In this document: positions 22,382 to 30,000 of the stretch, one piece after another
How positions within the stretch are numbered: position 1 is the stretch's first letter
Layout of the letters: every line of letters begins with the position of its first letter
Source: Aggregatibacter kilianii
Lineage (GTDB): Bacteria > Pseudomonadota > Gammaproteobacteria > Enterobacterales > Pasteurellaceae
Direction: 5' to 3'
DNA length: 48,869 nt
Assembly (NCBI RefSeq): GCF_003129965.1
Contig: NZ_NRCJ01000018.1
Location: 1-48,869 of the forward strand
The notes under the pieces: model-generated
What the model saw: only the letters and a program-made list of their open reading frames with translations
Told to the model about the DNA's origin: nothing
Database searches by the model: none
Position numbers and translations under genes: made by a program

Positions 22382-24643
22382 CTAGCTTATGCTTAAATTT
22401 CTCAAATTCGACAAATGCGACGGTTCTCCGATTTGGTCTAAAATCAGGGGTTCGCGCTTGATTGTCATAATCGGTTCATCGTTGATGATTTCGATGCTTC
22501 TTATCCGGTCTAAAACTAACTTATTATTGTTTATTAAATAATCAATTTGTTCCGGTTGCGGTCTAAAATGCGTCGGCTCCAACAATGATTTTATTTTTTT
22601 TGTCAGTTCCGCCCGTTTTTCGGCGGTTACAGTTACTGACACAAGTCCAAGGCGGGCGATGCCCGCTTTTTTATTAGCCTCGCCCCGCTCGGTTGGGCGC
22701 TTTTTAATCGTCCATTTCTTGATCCGGCTAATGACTGATTTAAAACTGATTACATTTTTTACCCCCTTAATTTTCTTTTGCATTTCGCCGAAGCGATTTT
22801 CCTTTGTTTGTTCATAATCTAATTTGATGGCTTGATCTTTACGGCTTGCCAAGGCGCCGCCTTGGATTTGCAAATAGCTCGCAAAGCACGGCGTATCGGC
22901 ACAGATTCGCGCTTTTTCGATCAGCTCGTCGTCACATTGCCCGGCAACTAAACGGCGTAATTCACGCCAAACGGACACAGACGCGCCGCCGTAAAATTGG
23001 AATTGACGGATGCCCCACAGGCTCGCCCATGCGCGCACGCGTTTCGCGTTATCACGCAAGGAAAGATTCGGGTTTTCGTCGGATTTTTCATCTTTCAGCG
23101 CAAAGCCGTCGATGTTTTTCGAAATGTATTTCGCGATGTAAGCGGTGGCACTGCCTTTCGATTTGTCGCATTCTTCCACTTTACAACGGTGTTTTTTTGC
23201 GCCCTGTTCGTCGCCGTCGATTTCCAGCGCTTTAATTTTGAATAATCTGATGGCTTCCGCTTTGTGTTCGGATTTGACGTAAACCAATAAATGCCAGTGC
23301 GGCGTTGCGTCGTGATGCGGTTCAGCGACGCGCATTCCGTACATTTTGATGTCGCGTTTGGCTAATAACGCGCGGTATTGTTGCCAGACGGTGTTTAAGT
23401 AGGCTTGCGTTTCGCGCGGGCTGTTGCCCTGCCATTTTTTATTGTTCTCGCCGTGGCTGTGGGTAGCATGAAATGACGATGGTGCAGTAAGTGTTAAAAA
23501 TAGGGCTTCGTTGCCGTTTTCTTCCGCCCACTCTTCCAAACCGCGCAAGCGCAACATCATTTCTTGACGGCGCAAAGCGGGGTTAGACGATGATTTCAAA
23601 AACATATCAAATAGTTCGGCTTGTTCTTCCGGGTTATCCACGTTTTCGACGATCATCGCTTTTAGATAGTCGTAATTTTTCTTGATTTGGTTTTGCCAGT
23701 TGATGAAGCCTTGATATGACACATAACTATTTGCCTGTTTGCGCACTTCGCCGCACGCAATGGCGATATGCTCAATAATGCGCTTTTGCGTGGTTTTCAT
23801 CGTGTAAAACCAATATTTTTCATCGGCAACTTTGCATAGTGCGACGTCGATGCGCTCCATCTTGATTTTTTTATCTTCGCAATAGCGCGCCCAATGCGGG
23901 ATCTCAAACCCGATGGCTTCACAGGCTAGCCCGCATTGTTTATATAGCTTCATGATGATGCTATCGGATTGCACTTTGTCGTATTGCTTGCCGTCTTTTG
24001 CGTACACCTCGATAAAATCCTGTTGCTTAAGCTGAAATGCGTATGCCAACTCATACGCCATGCTTTTTAATTTCGCTTCGGTCAATAAATAAAACGGAAA
24101 ATTGGCGTCCTGCGCCTGTTTCTTGCCGTACTTGTCAAAAAGTGCGGTCGTTTTTTGGGTTAAATGATTGCCCGCGTGTTCGGCGCGGGTCGGCACGGTA
24201 ACAAAACGCTGTTGCTGTGCGATTTCGGTTTTTAAATCAAGCAACCAGTTCGGTGAGGATTTAAACGCATGAAGAAATGAAACGTTGATTTTGTAACGGC
24301 TGAAAACCTTTTTTAAACGAATATTTAGCGTTTCGCGTAGCCATAAGTTCGCGGCGCGTTGTTGCACGTTGCCCGCCTGAAACGCTATGGAGCCATCGTC
24401 TTTAATGCTGTGATATTGTTTTAAATAAAGTTTTCGGAAATGCTCGCGCTGACGCTCGCGCGGCAGTTGGGCTATGACTTTCTCAACATAGCTATAGCTA
24501 TTCGGCACGGTGTCGAATAGCTCAAGTTGTAATTCGGTTTTGCGATCAGAATCGGCAAAAGCGCGGTATTTTTTTACCGCACTTTGTGCAATCACCGGCG
24601 CCGCTTCCGGCGCGGATTCTTGTTTTAAGATTGCTTGATTCAT
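22382..24643 (-). CDS. Replication initiation endonuclease (phage GPA, HUH type)
   Basis: A 753-aa rolling-circle initiator of the P2 gpA/HP1 Rep family. The HUH motif is Pro-His-Trp-His-Leu-Leu at about 448-453 (His449/His451). The two-tyrosine motif Tyr-Ile-Ala-Lys-Tyr is at 502-506, giving the paired active tyrosines of this family. It nicks its own origin, usually inside or near its gene, and stays covalently bound to the 5' end. It is followed by the 97-aa and methylase genes. Two uptake signals occur in the N-terminal coding part (24140-24148 and 24576-24584). Confidence 0.92.
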   Translation of the reverse strand: MNQAILKQESAPEAAPVIAQSAVKKYRAFADSDRKTELQLELFDTVPNSYSYVEKVIAQLPRERQREHFRKLYLKQYHSIKDDGSIAFQAGNVQQRAANLWLRETLNIRLKKVFSRYKINVSFLHAFKSSPNWLLDLKTEIAQQQRFVTVPTRAEHAGNHLTQKTTALFDKYGKKQAQDANFPFYLLTEAKLKSMAYELAYAFQLKQQDFIEVYAKDGKQYDKVQSDSIIMKLYKQCGLACEAIGFEIPHWARYCEDKKIKMERIDVALCKVADEKYWFYTMKTTQKRIIEHIAIACGEVRKQANSYVSYQGFINWQNQIKKNYDYLKAMIVENVDNPEEQAELFDMFLKSSSNPALRRQEMMLRLRGLEEWAEENGNEALFLTLTAPSSFHATHSHGENNKKWQGNSPRETQAYLNTVWQQYRALLAKRDIKMYGMRVAEPHHDATPHWHLLVYVKSEHKAEAIRLFKIKALEIDGDEQGAKKHRCKVEECDKSKGSATAYIAKYISKNIDGFALKDEKSDENPNLSLRDNAKRVRAWASLWGIRQFQFYGGASVSVWRELRRLVAGQCDDELIEKARICADTPCFASYLQIQGGALASRKDQAIKLDYEQTKENRFGEMQKKIKGVKNVISFKSVISRIKKWTIKKRPTERGEANKKAGIARLGLVSVTVTAEKRAELTKKIKSLLEPTHFRPQPEQIDYLINNNKLVLDRIRSIEIINDEPIMTIKREPLILDQIGEPSHLSNLRNLSIS

Positions 24644-24660
24644 GATCTGCCCTAATGATT

Positions 24661-24684
24661 AGCCGCACTTTTTATCGTGCGGCG
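24661..24684. terminator. Uptake-signal-like hairpin between adhesin and rep
   Basis: The stem GCCGCAC/GTGCGGC surrounds the loop TTTTTATC. It shares the 20-base core CCGCACTTTTTATCGTGCGG with a second hairpin at 27403-27430. It lacks a clear T-run on either strand here, so termination is only possible, not certain. Confidence 0.45.
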
Positions 24685-24690
24685 TGCTGA

Positions 24691-25878
24691 TTAATATTGA
24701 TAAGTGATTCCCGCGCCTGCGCCCACTTCGTTTTGAGTGCCGAAAGACACAGACAAGCTACTAATCCATTTCGTGTTTTCGCTCATGTGTGAATAGCGGA
24801 TGGCGGCGGCGTGTTGCCCTGCGTATGTGCCTATACCTGCGCCAATAGCAGATCTCCCGCTATGGGTGGCGTGTGGGATATTTGCAACGGCAAGCGCGGA
24901 CGCCGTTCCGGCGGAAGCGCGTTTGCGGTTTTTCGCGACGTCTTTCGCCACGTTATCAATGCGCTGATTTGTGTTTGCTAAGCCTGCGTTTAAGCGCTCA
25001 TTTGTGCGGGCGATGGCTTGCGCGTTGCGTTCTGCTTTTGCACTGGTGGCACTGATGGCGCGCTGATTGGTGTTGATTTGGTTCGCGTTGGCGCGGATTT
25101 GGCTTTTATTGGCTTCGATGTTGTCGGCGTTGGTCGATACCTGCCCCGCAACGGCGAATAACTGGCTTCCGTTAATGCCGTCCGTGCTGTCGGCTGTGAT
25201 TCTGCCTGCGGCAAGGTTGGTTAATGTGCGTTTTGTGTCTGCGTTGCCGACGGATACCGTCGCGACGGGTTTCGCGCCTGCAAAGCCGCTATAACTAATA
25301 TTGCCCACGGTTGCGCCCGCTGTGCCGACGGCTTGGGCGGTTGCGCTATTACTGCCGATTGCCACGGCATACGCGTCGTTTGCGGTTGCACCGCGTCCGA
25401 TTGCGGTCGCCATGCGGGCGGTGGTGTTGGCTAATGTGCCGACGGACGTGCCGCTGTATGCGCTCACGCTTGCGCCGTCGCCGATTGCCGTGCCTGTGTC
25501 GGCGGTCACTTTACTTTGTACGCCAACCGCCGTCGCGTAGTTAGCCTGCGCTTTGGCACTGTTGCCGATCACGGTGTTTAAGTCGCCTTTTGATGTGCCT
25601 AAAATGCTAACTGTGGCATTGCCGTCCACTTGCGCGACAATGCCGACGGATGTCGAACCGTTGACGACCGTATGATCGCCAATAGCAACAGCACGATAAC
25701 CTTTTGATTTTGTATAGTTGCCAATTGCGACGGCTTGGCTTCCGTTTGCATTGGCATACGTGCCGATGGCGACGCTGTTTTCACCCGTTGCGCTTGCGCC
25801 TGTGTCTAGATTGATAGACGCGTGAGCGGTGTTAAGTGCGGCAAAAACGGCAACCGCGATTAATGTTAATTTTTTCAT
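24691..25878 (-). CDS. YadA-like trimeric autotransporter adhesin (lysogenic conversion gene)
   Basis: A 395-aa protein with a 20-residue signal peptide ending Ala-His-Ala. A left-handed beta-roll head of YadA-type 14-residue repeats (Ala-Ile-Gly-x-x-Ala-x-Ala-x-Gly-x-x-Ala-Val pattern, about residues 30-185) is followed by a neck with Asn-Leu-Ala-Ala-Gly. A short coiled-coil stalk (about 245-325) leads to a C-terminal YadA anchor (about 330-395) with Ala-Ile-Gly-Ala-Gly-Ile-Gly-Thr-Tyr and a terminal Tyr-Gln-Tyr. All parts for export are present, so it should be surface exposed as a trimer. It lies in the early region but has its own upstream spacer. Confidence 0.9.
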   Translation of the reverse strand: MKKLTLIAVAVFAALNTAHASINLDTGASATGENSVAIGTYANANGSQAVAIGNYTKSKGYRAVAIGDHTVVNGSTSVGIVAQVDGNATVSILGTSKGDLNTVIGNSAKAQANYATAVGVQSKVTADTGTAIGDGASVSAYSGTSVGTLANTTARMATAIGRGATANDAYAVAIGSNSATAQAVGTAGATVGNISYSGFAGAKPVATVSVGNADTKRTLTNLAAGRITADSTDGINGSQLFAVAGQVSTNADNIEANKSQIRANANQINTNQRAISATSAKAERNAQAIARTNERLNAGLANTNQRIDNVAKDVAKNRKRASAGTASALAVANIPHATHSGRSAIGAGIGTYAGQHAAAIRYSHMSENTKWISSLSVSFGTQNEVGAGAGITYQY

Positions 25879-25924
25879 TTGGATCCCCTCTGAATTAGTT
25901 TTGTTAATGATAAATTTACTTAAT

Positions 25925-25939
25925 ATGAATTAAATTCAT
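25925..25939. promoter_or_regulatory. 15-bp palindrome upstream of the adhesin gene
   Basis: ATGAATT-A-AATTCAT is a perfect palindrome 47 bp before the adhesin start, in an AT-rich 84-bp spacer that probably holds a separate promoter. It may be an operator; the binding protein is unknown. Confidence 0.4.
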
Positions 25940-25962
25940 GTTAGTGACTAAAAAAAGGATTT

Positions 25963-26364
25963 TTACTCATCTAACGCCTGGGCTTTTTGCTTTGCGCCCT
26001 GTACTTCGTCACAAATGGCTTTGTGTCGAATCAGCACATCTTCGATAGTTGCTACTCGCTCGTCCTGTAGTTCGATACTGCAAATAAAACTCAAGATTTC
26101 TTCGAAGCTTGTCGATTGTTTGATTTGATAACGCTCGGCTTCTTTTAGTCGGTACACCACAAAACAACCGTCGATAACGCCTAATTGATATTGCTGTGTG
26201 ATTTCGATTAAGTGCATTTCTTGCATTTTGATTTCCTCTTTTTCTGCTTTTAACACCCGTAGGGACTTGATAAATAACGCGCCGATAAGGCAACAACTTA
26301 GCGCTAAGCCGACGATAAACAACACGACGACAACGCCGAATAACAAAGTTAAGATTTCCCACAT
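25963..26364 (-). CDS. Small membrane protein in the prophage early region
   Basis: A 133-aa protein with one long hydrophobic N-terminal segment (about residues 5-35, containing a Cys-Cys pair) that could span the membrane once or as a hairpin. A mainly helical, charged cytoplasmic part with Glu/Gln-rich stretches follows. The ribosome site is GGCGG. It is the first gene of the early block next to the adhesin gene. Function unknown; a membrane role in exclusion or in host interaction would be a guess. Confidence 0.6.
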   Translation of the reverse strand: MWEILTLLFGVVVVLFIVGLALSCCLIGALFIKSLRVLKAEKEEIKMQEMHLIEITQQYQLGVIDGCFVVYRLKEAERYQIKQSTSFEEILSFICSIELQDERVATIEDVLIRHKAICDEVQGAKQKAQALDE

Positions 26365-26375
26365 ATCCGCCGCCT

Positions 26376-26594
26376 TTAATGAATCGCTTGTTTGGATTGT
26401 GCAATGCGGACTAAATCATTCAAACGGGCGATTTGCTCCCGCGCCTTGATGTCTTTTTTTACCCAAAAATCGCGGCGCATTGGGTCGCGGCGGGCAAAGG
26501 TTAAATAAACTTCGTGGCTGTCTTTCCAGTAAAAGATCGCCTGCTTGCAAACGTTGACGTTAATGCGGTCTTTTCTAATAAGTTGATTTTGCAT
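26376..26594 (-). CDS. Small prophage early protein (72 aa), unknown
   Basis: A basic 72-aa protein with Phe-Tyr-Trp-Lys-Asp-Ser, then Phe-Ala-Arg-Arg-Asp-Pro-Met-Arg-Arg-Asp-Phe-Trp-Val and a helical C-terminus. It has a GAGGTG ribosome site and overlaps the upstream gene by 20 bases. Such small basic early proteins are common in P2-type phages. No family recognised. Confidence 0.6.
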   Translation of the reverse strand: MQNQLIRKDRINVNVCKQAIFYWKDSHEVYLTFARRDPMRRDFWVKKDIKAREQIARLNDLVRIAQSKQAIH

Positions 26595-26988
26595 AATTCA
26601 CCTCTTTATCAATTTGTTTAAAATTGGCTTTTGTTAGCACAGGCGGAAATTCGTTTGCGATTTCACGAATTTTCTTTACCGCTTCGGCGATTTTGTCTTG
26701 TCCTTCCGGGGTGTAATCACCTAATTTTCGCCCCTTTGAATACGGGTCCAGTAAATCACTTGTGCGTATGTCCGCATAAGCTAAAATCACGTCTTTTTTC
26801 TCTTTTGCCATTTTGTTAAAAACGCGTTCCACTTCGTTTTTACTCTGATTCAATTTGTGCCAGATTTCCGCACAATGCTTTCTTGCAATTGCCGCCAGTA
26901 ACTCTTGATATTCTTCGCTCATTAAGTGAGCGATATATTCCGGCGCGTTTTTGTTGATTTTGGTTATTCGGTGATTGGCATATAACAT
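26575..26988 (-). CDS. Small prophage early protein (137 aa), unknown
   Basis: A helical, Lys/Glu-rich protein without membrane segments. I chose the ATG at 26988 because it lies nine bases after an AAGG ribosome site; an in-frame GTG three codons upstream would lie inside that site. It sits in the early operon between two other small genes. No family recognised. Confidence 0.6.
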   Translation of the reverse strand: MLYANHRITKINKNAPEYIAHLMSEEYQELLAAIARKHCAEIWHKLNQSKNEVERVFNKMAKEKKDVILAYADIRTSDLLDPYSKGRKLGDYTPEGQDKIAEAVKKIREIANEFPPVLTKANFKQIDKEVNYAKSTY

Positions 26989-26998
26989 AAGCGCCACC

Positions 26999-27370
26999 TT
27001 ACTTGCTTCTGCCGTATTTTCTGATGTATGCTAATCGGTAAATTTTTTCCCCGAATTCCACAAGGTCATCAAATGAGCGATCAGAATCAAAATAACCCAT
27101 TACCGCCTGAAGAATTTCTAAATCAGCTGGCTCTTCAAACGGCGTTACAAGATAGGCTATTGGGCTGTCTATGCCGTGTTGTTGCAAGATTTCCTGAATT
27201 GACTTCCCAACTTGAGAATGAACTTCTCGCGGAAGTTGACGATATTGCGAAAACACATCCCGAATCTGCTGACCTCGCGGAATCGTATTTTGCGAAGTTG
27301 CTTGCGCCGATTGGGCGCGAATGAATAGATTTAAGTTGTTGATGATGACGTTGATTTCTTGATTTCTCAT
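26999..27370 (-). CDS. Small prophage early protein (123 aa), unknown
   Basis: The N-terminal half is rich in Asn/Gln/Ile. The C-terminal half is acidic with Asp-Ser-Asp-Arg-Ser-Phe-Asp-Asp-Leu-Val-Glu and ends basic. I place the start at 27370, after AGGGGTGG, because the longer frame to 27451 would read through the hairpin at 27403-27430 and the end of the Cox-like gene. Function not recognised; position next to the switch suggests an early regulatory or replication helper. Confidence 0.6.
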   Translation of the reverse strand: MRNQEINVIINNLNLFIRAQSAQATSQNTIPRGQQIRDVFSQYRQLPREVHSQVGKSIQEILQQHGIDSPIAYLVTPFEEPADLEILQAVMGYFDSDRSFDDLVEFGEKIYRLAYIRKYGRSK

Positions 27371-27402
27371 TTTTCCACCCCTAGAAAAACACTTTTGAAA
27401 CT

Positions 27403-27430
27403 GACCGCACTTTTTATCGTGCGGTTTTTT
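27403..27430 (+). terminator. Uptake-signal hairpin terminator (reads out on the + strand)
   Basis: ACCGCAC/GTGCGGT with loop TTTTTATC is followed by six T on the + strand. It would stop rightward transcripts coming from the early region before they reach the switch. It has no T-run in the leftward direction, so the early operon can pass. It contains a complete uptake signal and is nearly identical to the hairpin at 24661-24684. Confidence 0.6.
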
Positions 27431-27641
27431 ATTGTTGCGCCGACGCTTCACGCGCCAAGGCGATCATGTTGATAAAAATCTTTTCTTTTTTACTTTCCCG
27501 TGGGCGGGTCGGTAAAACTCCTTTTTGCACCAAGTCGCGCACTGCTTTGACGGATATGCCATTACGGCGGGCGTATTCCTCGGCTGGCAGATACGGACTA
27601 TCTACCTGTATATATATACAAATTGAATTTTGAGTTTCCAT
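27429..27641 (-). CDS. Cox/Apl-type excisionase and early repressor
   Basis: A 70-aa DNA-binding protein. The region Leu-Pro-Ala-Glu-Glu-Tyr-Ala-Arg-Arg-Asn-Gly-Ile-Ser-Val-Lys-Ala-Val-Arg-Asp-Leu (about residues 18-37) is a winged-helix/AlpA-like recognition unit, followed by Gly-Val-Leu-Pro and an Ile-Asn-Met-Ile-Ala-Leu segment as in P2/HP1 Cox and 186 Apl. It is the first gene leftward of the CI/Cox switch. Cox proteins both direct excision and silence the repressor promoter. A near-perfect LexA box lies within its first codons. Confidence 0.8.
   Translation of the reverse strand: METQNSICIYIQVDSPYLPAEEYARRNGISVKAVRDLVQKGVLPTRPRESKKEKIFINMIALAREASAQQ
27606..27621. promoter_or_regulatory. 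LexA-like box within the start of the Cox-like gene
   Basis: CTGTATATATATACAA differs from the LexA consensus CTGTATATATATACAG at one position. It overlaps codons 7-12 of the Cox-like gene, just downstream of the presumed leftward lytic promoter. LexA bound there could block early transcription until SOS induction. A chance match in coding DNA remains possible. Confidence 0.5.
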
Positions 27642-27654
27642 CTTGTAACATTCC

Positions 27655-27684
27655 TATGAACGAATATGAACGAATATGAACAAT
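27655..27684. repeat. Three tandem 10-bp repeats, probable Cox-binding array
   Basis: TATGAACGAA occurs twice in tandem, followed by TATGAACAAT, all exactly ten bases apart, so the sites lie on one face of the helix. Read on the - strand they contain TATTCGTTCA twice. The same core recurs with 10-bp phasing beside the attachment site at 29924-29957. They lie between the Cox-like start and the CI operator. Confidence 0.65.
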
Positions 27685-27690
27685 CTGTCA

Positions 27691-27720
27691 TTTGACACAA
27701 ATATAATGCTTTGTGTTGAA
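27691..27720. promoter_or_regulatory. CI operator dyad overlapping the repressor promoter
   Basis: TTTGACACAAA (27691-27701) and TTTGTGTTGAA (27710-27720) form an inverted repeat with an 8-bp spacer. The spacer holds TATAAT (27702-27707), a perfect -10 for rightward transcription of the repressor gene. A third half-site, TTTTGACACAAAA, lies just inside the repressor gene at 27749-27761. This suggests that CI controls both directions of the switch. Confidence 0.65.
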
Positions 27721-27743
27721 TGAGTTGTCAATATGGTGATTTT

Positions 27744-28334
27744 ATGTCTTTTGACACAAAAATAGAATTTGAAGGCGGGAAAGAAGTTATTTCTCGGATC
27801 ATGAAAGCGTATGGATTTGCAAACCGTAAGCTACTTGCGGAACATTTAGGAATGCCGCATAGCACCTTTGGGACATGGGCTTCACGCAATTTCTTTCCCG
27901 CTGAACTTGTAATACGTTGCGTTAAAGAAACGGGCGCGCGACTGGATTATGTAGCATACGGAGAAGAACCGATTTTCGATAATTCGCTTGATATGAAATA
28001 TTTTCATGCAATCAAGCTAGAAAATGGCAAACCTTTCATAATGGAGAATAAACCCTTTATTCTCACATACTTACCAAATTTAGATAGCCGCGCGGCTTAC
28101 GACAAAATTTCTTGCGTGATTGAAGATAACCGCACTTATTTCATCAATAATGACTTTGGCGACCTGATCGACGGAGATTATTTCGTAATCGTGGAAAACT
28201 CCCATTTATTGCGTTACATCACTGTTCTACCCGGCGGGAAAGTGCGGTTAGACGGCGGGAAATTTTCGTTTGAGTGCGACGCGGGGGATATTGAGATCGT
28301 AGGCAAGGTTATTTTAAAAATGGAGAAGTGCTAA
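27744..28334 (+). CDS. CI-type prophage repressor
   Basis: A 196-aa repressor of the P2-186/HP1 group. The N-terminal helix-turn-helix domain (about residues 10-70) has Asn-Arg-Lys-Leu-Leu-Ala-Glu-His-Leu-Gly-Met-Pro-His-Ser-Thr-Phe-Gly-Thr-Trp. The C-terminal domain (about 85-196) resembles the CI C-terminal fold used for oligomerisation; I see no convincing Ser-Lys autocleavage pair. The start at 27744 has GGTGA at a good distance; an in-frame ATG at 27720 is the alternative. It is divergent from the Cox-like gene. Confidence 0.85.
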   Translation: MSFDTKIEFEGGKEVISRIMKAYGFANRKLLAEHLGMPHSTFGTWASRNFFPAELVIRCVKETGARLDYVAYGEEPIFDNSLDMKYFHAIKLENGKPFIMENKPFILTYLPNLDSRAAYDKISCVIEDNRTYFINNDFGDLIDGDYFVIVENSHLLRYITVLPGGKVRLDGGKFSFECDAGDIEIVGKVILKMEKC

Positions 28335-28336
28335 GA

Positions 28337-28831
28337 ATGAAAAAATTAATCAAATATGCTTGCATATGGTTCCTTCTTAATCTTTTCACTATCGGACCAA
28401 TATCAAGACTCATTAGCGCCAATCAAAGCGATAATGTGGGCGGTGCTATTATATTAATCAATACAATAGCCCTTTTTATAATTATTAAATTCAAGTCTAA
28501 ATTTACTGCGTTTTCCAAGATAAAAGAAAAGGTTCAAGATAACGAAATTGAACCCGCTGAAATTAAGCCCCCTCTAATCCCGAAAGGTGATACTGTAAAA
28601 TTTGAATATGAAACAGATACCAGTAGTGAAACTAAATTCTTTTCCGGGAAATTGATAGATATTGAATTTGATTCTGATCAAGAATGGGGAACGCACGCCA
28701 TTTTGATCGGCGAAACTGCCAAAGGCACTGTAAAGAAATTTAAAGATTATGATCTTTTGGGTGATGTCGTCTATAAAGGCAAAAAATACTCCAGTTTTGA
28801 AGATCTTTATTCCAAAATAAACAATGATTAA
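28337..28831 (+). CDS. Membrane protein between repressor and integrase (moron)
   Basis: A 164-aa protein with two hydrophobic segments (about residues 5-24 and 36-52), a Lys-rich linker and a C-terminal soluble domain of about 80 residues with alternating strands and Gly-Asp-Val-Val-Tyr-Lys-Gly-Lys-Lys-Tyr. The ATG at 28337, two bases after the repressor stop, follows GGAG; a GTG at 28328 would overlap the repressor. It is more AT-rich than its neighbours and would be expressed with the repressor in the lysogen. Superinfection exclusion or defence is plausible but not shown. Confidence 0.65.
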   Translation: MKKLIKYACIWFLLNLFTIGPISRLISANQSDNVGGAIILINTIALFIIIKFKSKFTAFSKIKEKVQDNEIEPAEIKPPLIPKGDTVKFEYETDTSSETKFFSGKLIDIEFDSDQEWGTHAILIGETAKGTVKKFKDYDLLGDVVYKGKKYSSFEDLYSKINND

Positions 28832-28839
28832 TTCTTAAA

Positions 28840-29871
28840 ATGGCAGTTCGGCGTGACAAAACAAAAGGCAATAAATGGCTTGCGGAGTTCTACAAAGACG
28901 GCAAGCGCGTTCGCAAGTGGTTTTTAACCAAGGGCGAAGCCCTGCGTTTCTTCAATCAGCATAAATATGCTTCCGTTCAATTTTCCGATTCCGAAACGGT
29001 TTCCGTGTCTCTTGATGCGGACAAAACCGCCGCCCCGCCGTTAAGTTTTTTCGTGCAAGAATGGTTCGATTTGCACGGGCAAACGCTCAACGATGGCGCC
29101 GCACGATTGGAAAAGCTAAAAAACCTGTGCGCCCACCTTGGCGACCCGCCCGCCGCCGAATTTCGCCGCGAAGATTTCGCCGATTACCGAAAATTACGCC
29201 TTGCCGGGAAATTTTCCAAAGATCCGAATCGCCCACCGAAAGAAGCCACAATCAACCGCGAACACGCCTATTTGCGGGCGGTTTTTAACGAATTGAAGCG
29301 GCTCGGCAAGTGGGAAAGCGAAAACCCGTTAGAGGGAATAAGTGAATTTCGGGAAAAGGAAATCGAACTGGCGTATTTAACCGCCGACGAAATCCGCCGA
29401 CTGCTTGCGGAGTGCGATAATTCGCGCAATCGTGATTTGGGGTTGATTACGCGAATCTGCTTGGCAACCGGTGCGCGGTGGAGCGAAGCGGAGCAGTTAA
29501 AACAATCTCAAGTTATCCCTTACAAAATCACCTACATTAACACCAAAAGCAACCGCAACCGCACGATCCCGATCAGTCGTGAACTCTATGATATGTTGCC
29601 CAAACGACGCGGGCGACTTTTCGGCGACGCTTACGAAGCCTTTGAAAATGCCGTGGATCGCGCTTGTATTGATTTACCAAAAGGACAACTTACCCACGTT
29701 CTGCGGCATACGTTCGCAAGTCATTTTATGATGAACGGGGGAAATATCTTAGTACTGAAAGAAATTTTAGGACACTCTACGATCGAAATGACAATGCGCT
29801 ATTCTCATTTTGCCCCTTCGCACTTAGAAAGTGCGGTCAGTTTAAATCCGTTGGCTGTTAAAAGGGATTAG
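28840..29871 (+). CDS. int: Tyrosine-recombinase integrase (HP1 type)
   Basis: A 343-aa integrase. An N-terminal arm-binding domain, with Thr-Lys-Gly-Asn-Lys-Trp-Leu-Ala-Glu-Phe and a Lys/Arg-rich strand (residues 1-60), and a core-binding domain (about 65-160) precede the catalytic domain. The active residues are Arg213 (Gly-Ala-Arg-Trp), His286-Val-Leu-Arg289-His, His312 (Leu-Gly-His) and nucleophile Tyr321. Length agrees with HP1 integrase (337 aa). The gene sits next to the tRNA-Leu attachment site, as expected. An uptake signal lies near its 3' end (29829-29837). Confidence 0.95.
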   Translation: MAVRRDKTKGNKWLAEFYKDGKRVRKWFLTKGEALRFFNQHKYASVQFSDSETVSVSLDADKTAAPPLSFFVQEWFDLHGQTLNDGAARLEKLKNLCAHLGDPPAAEFRREDFADYRKLRLAGKFSKDPNRPPKEATINREHAYLRAVFNELKRLGKWESENPLEGISEFREKEIELAYLTADEIRRLLAECDNSRNRDLGLITRICLATGARWSEAEQLKQSQVIPYKITYINTKSNRNRTIPISRELYDMLPKRRGRLFGDAYEAFENAVDRACIDLPKGQLTHVLRHTFASHFMMNGGNILVLKEILGHSTIEMTMRYSHFAPSHLESAVSLNPLAVKRD

Positions 29872-29923
29872 TTCACAAAATCCCTTGGCTTTTAGTGGCT
29901 TTCCCTGTGGCTGTTCCGCTTTA

Positions 29924-29957
29924 TATTCGGTTGTATTCGTTCTTATTCGTCTATTCA
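29924..29957. repeat. Phased TATTCG repeats in the attachment-site arm
   Basis: TATTCG at 29924, 29934 and 29944 and TATTCA at 29952 form a 10-bp-phased array between integrase and the tRNA-Leu remnant. The middle unit TATTCGTTC equals the core of the repeats at the CI/Cox switch. It is probably the Cox (excisionase) binding region of the phage attachment site. Confidence 0.6.
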
Positions 29958-30000
29958 TTTCCGCGTAAAATCATTAACTTATTGATTCTCAAAATATTAA

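Noticed and set aside
25301-25544. Forward ORFs rich in Arg/Cys/Pro opposite the adhesin head
   Set aside because: They arise from the repeated head codons on the other strand and have no start signals.
24691-25878. CRISPR-like repetition in the adhesin gene
   Set aside because: The repetition is the degenerate YadA head motif in codon register, not identical repeats with spacers.
27371-27451. 27-codon N-terminal extension of the 123-aa early protein
   Set aside because: It would read through a stable hairpin and the end of the Cox-like gene; AGGGGTGG sits before the internal ATG.
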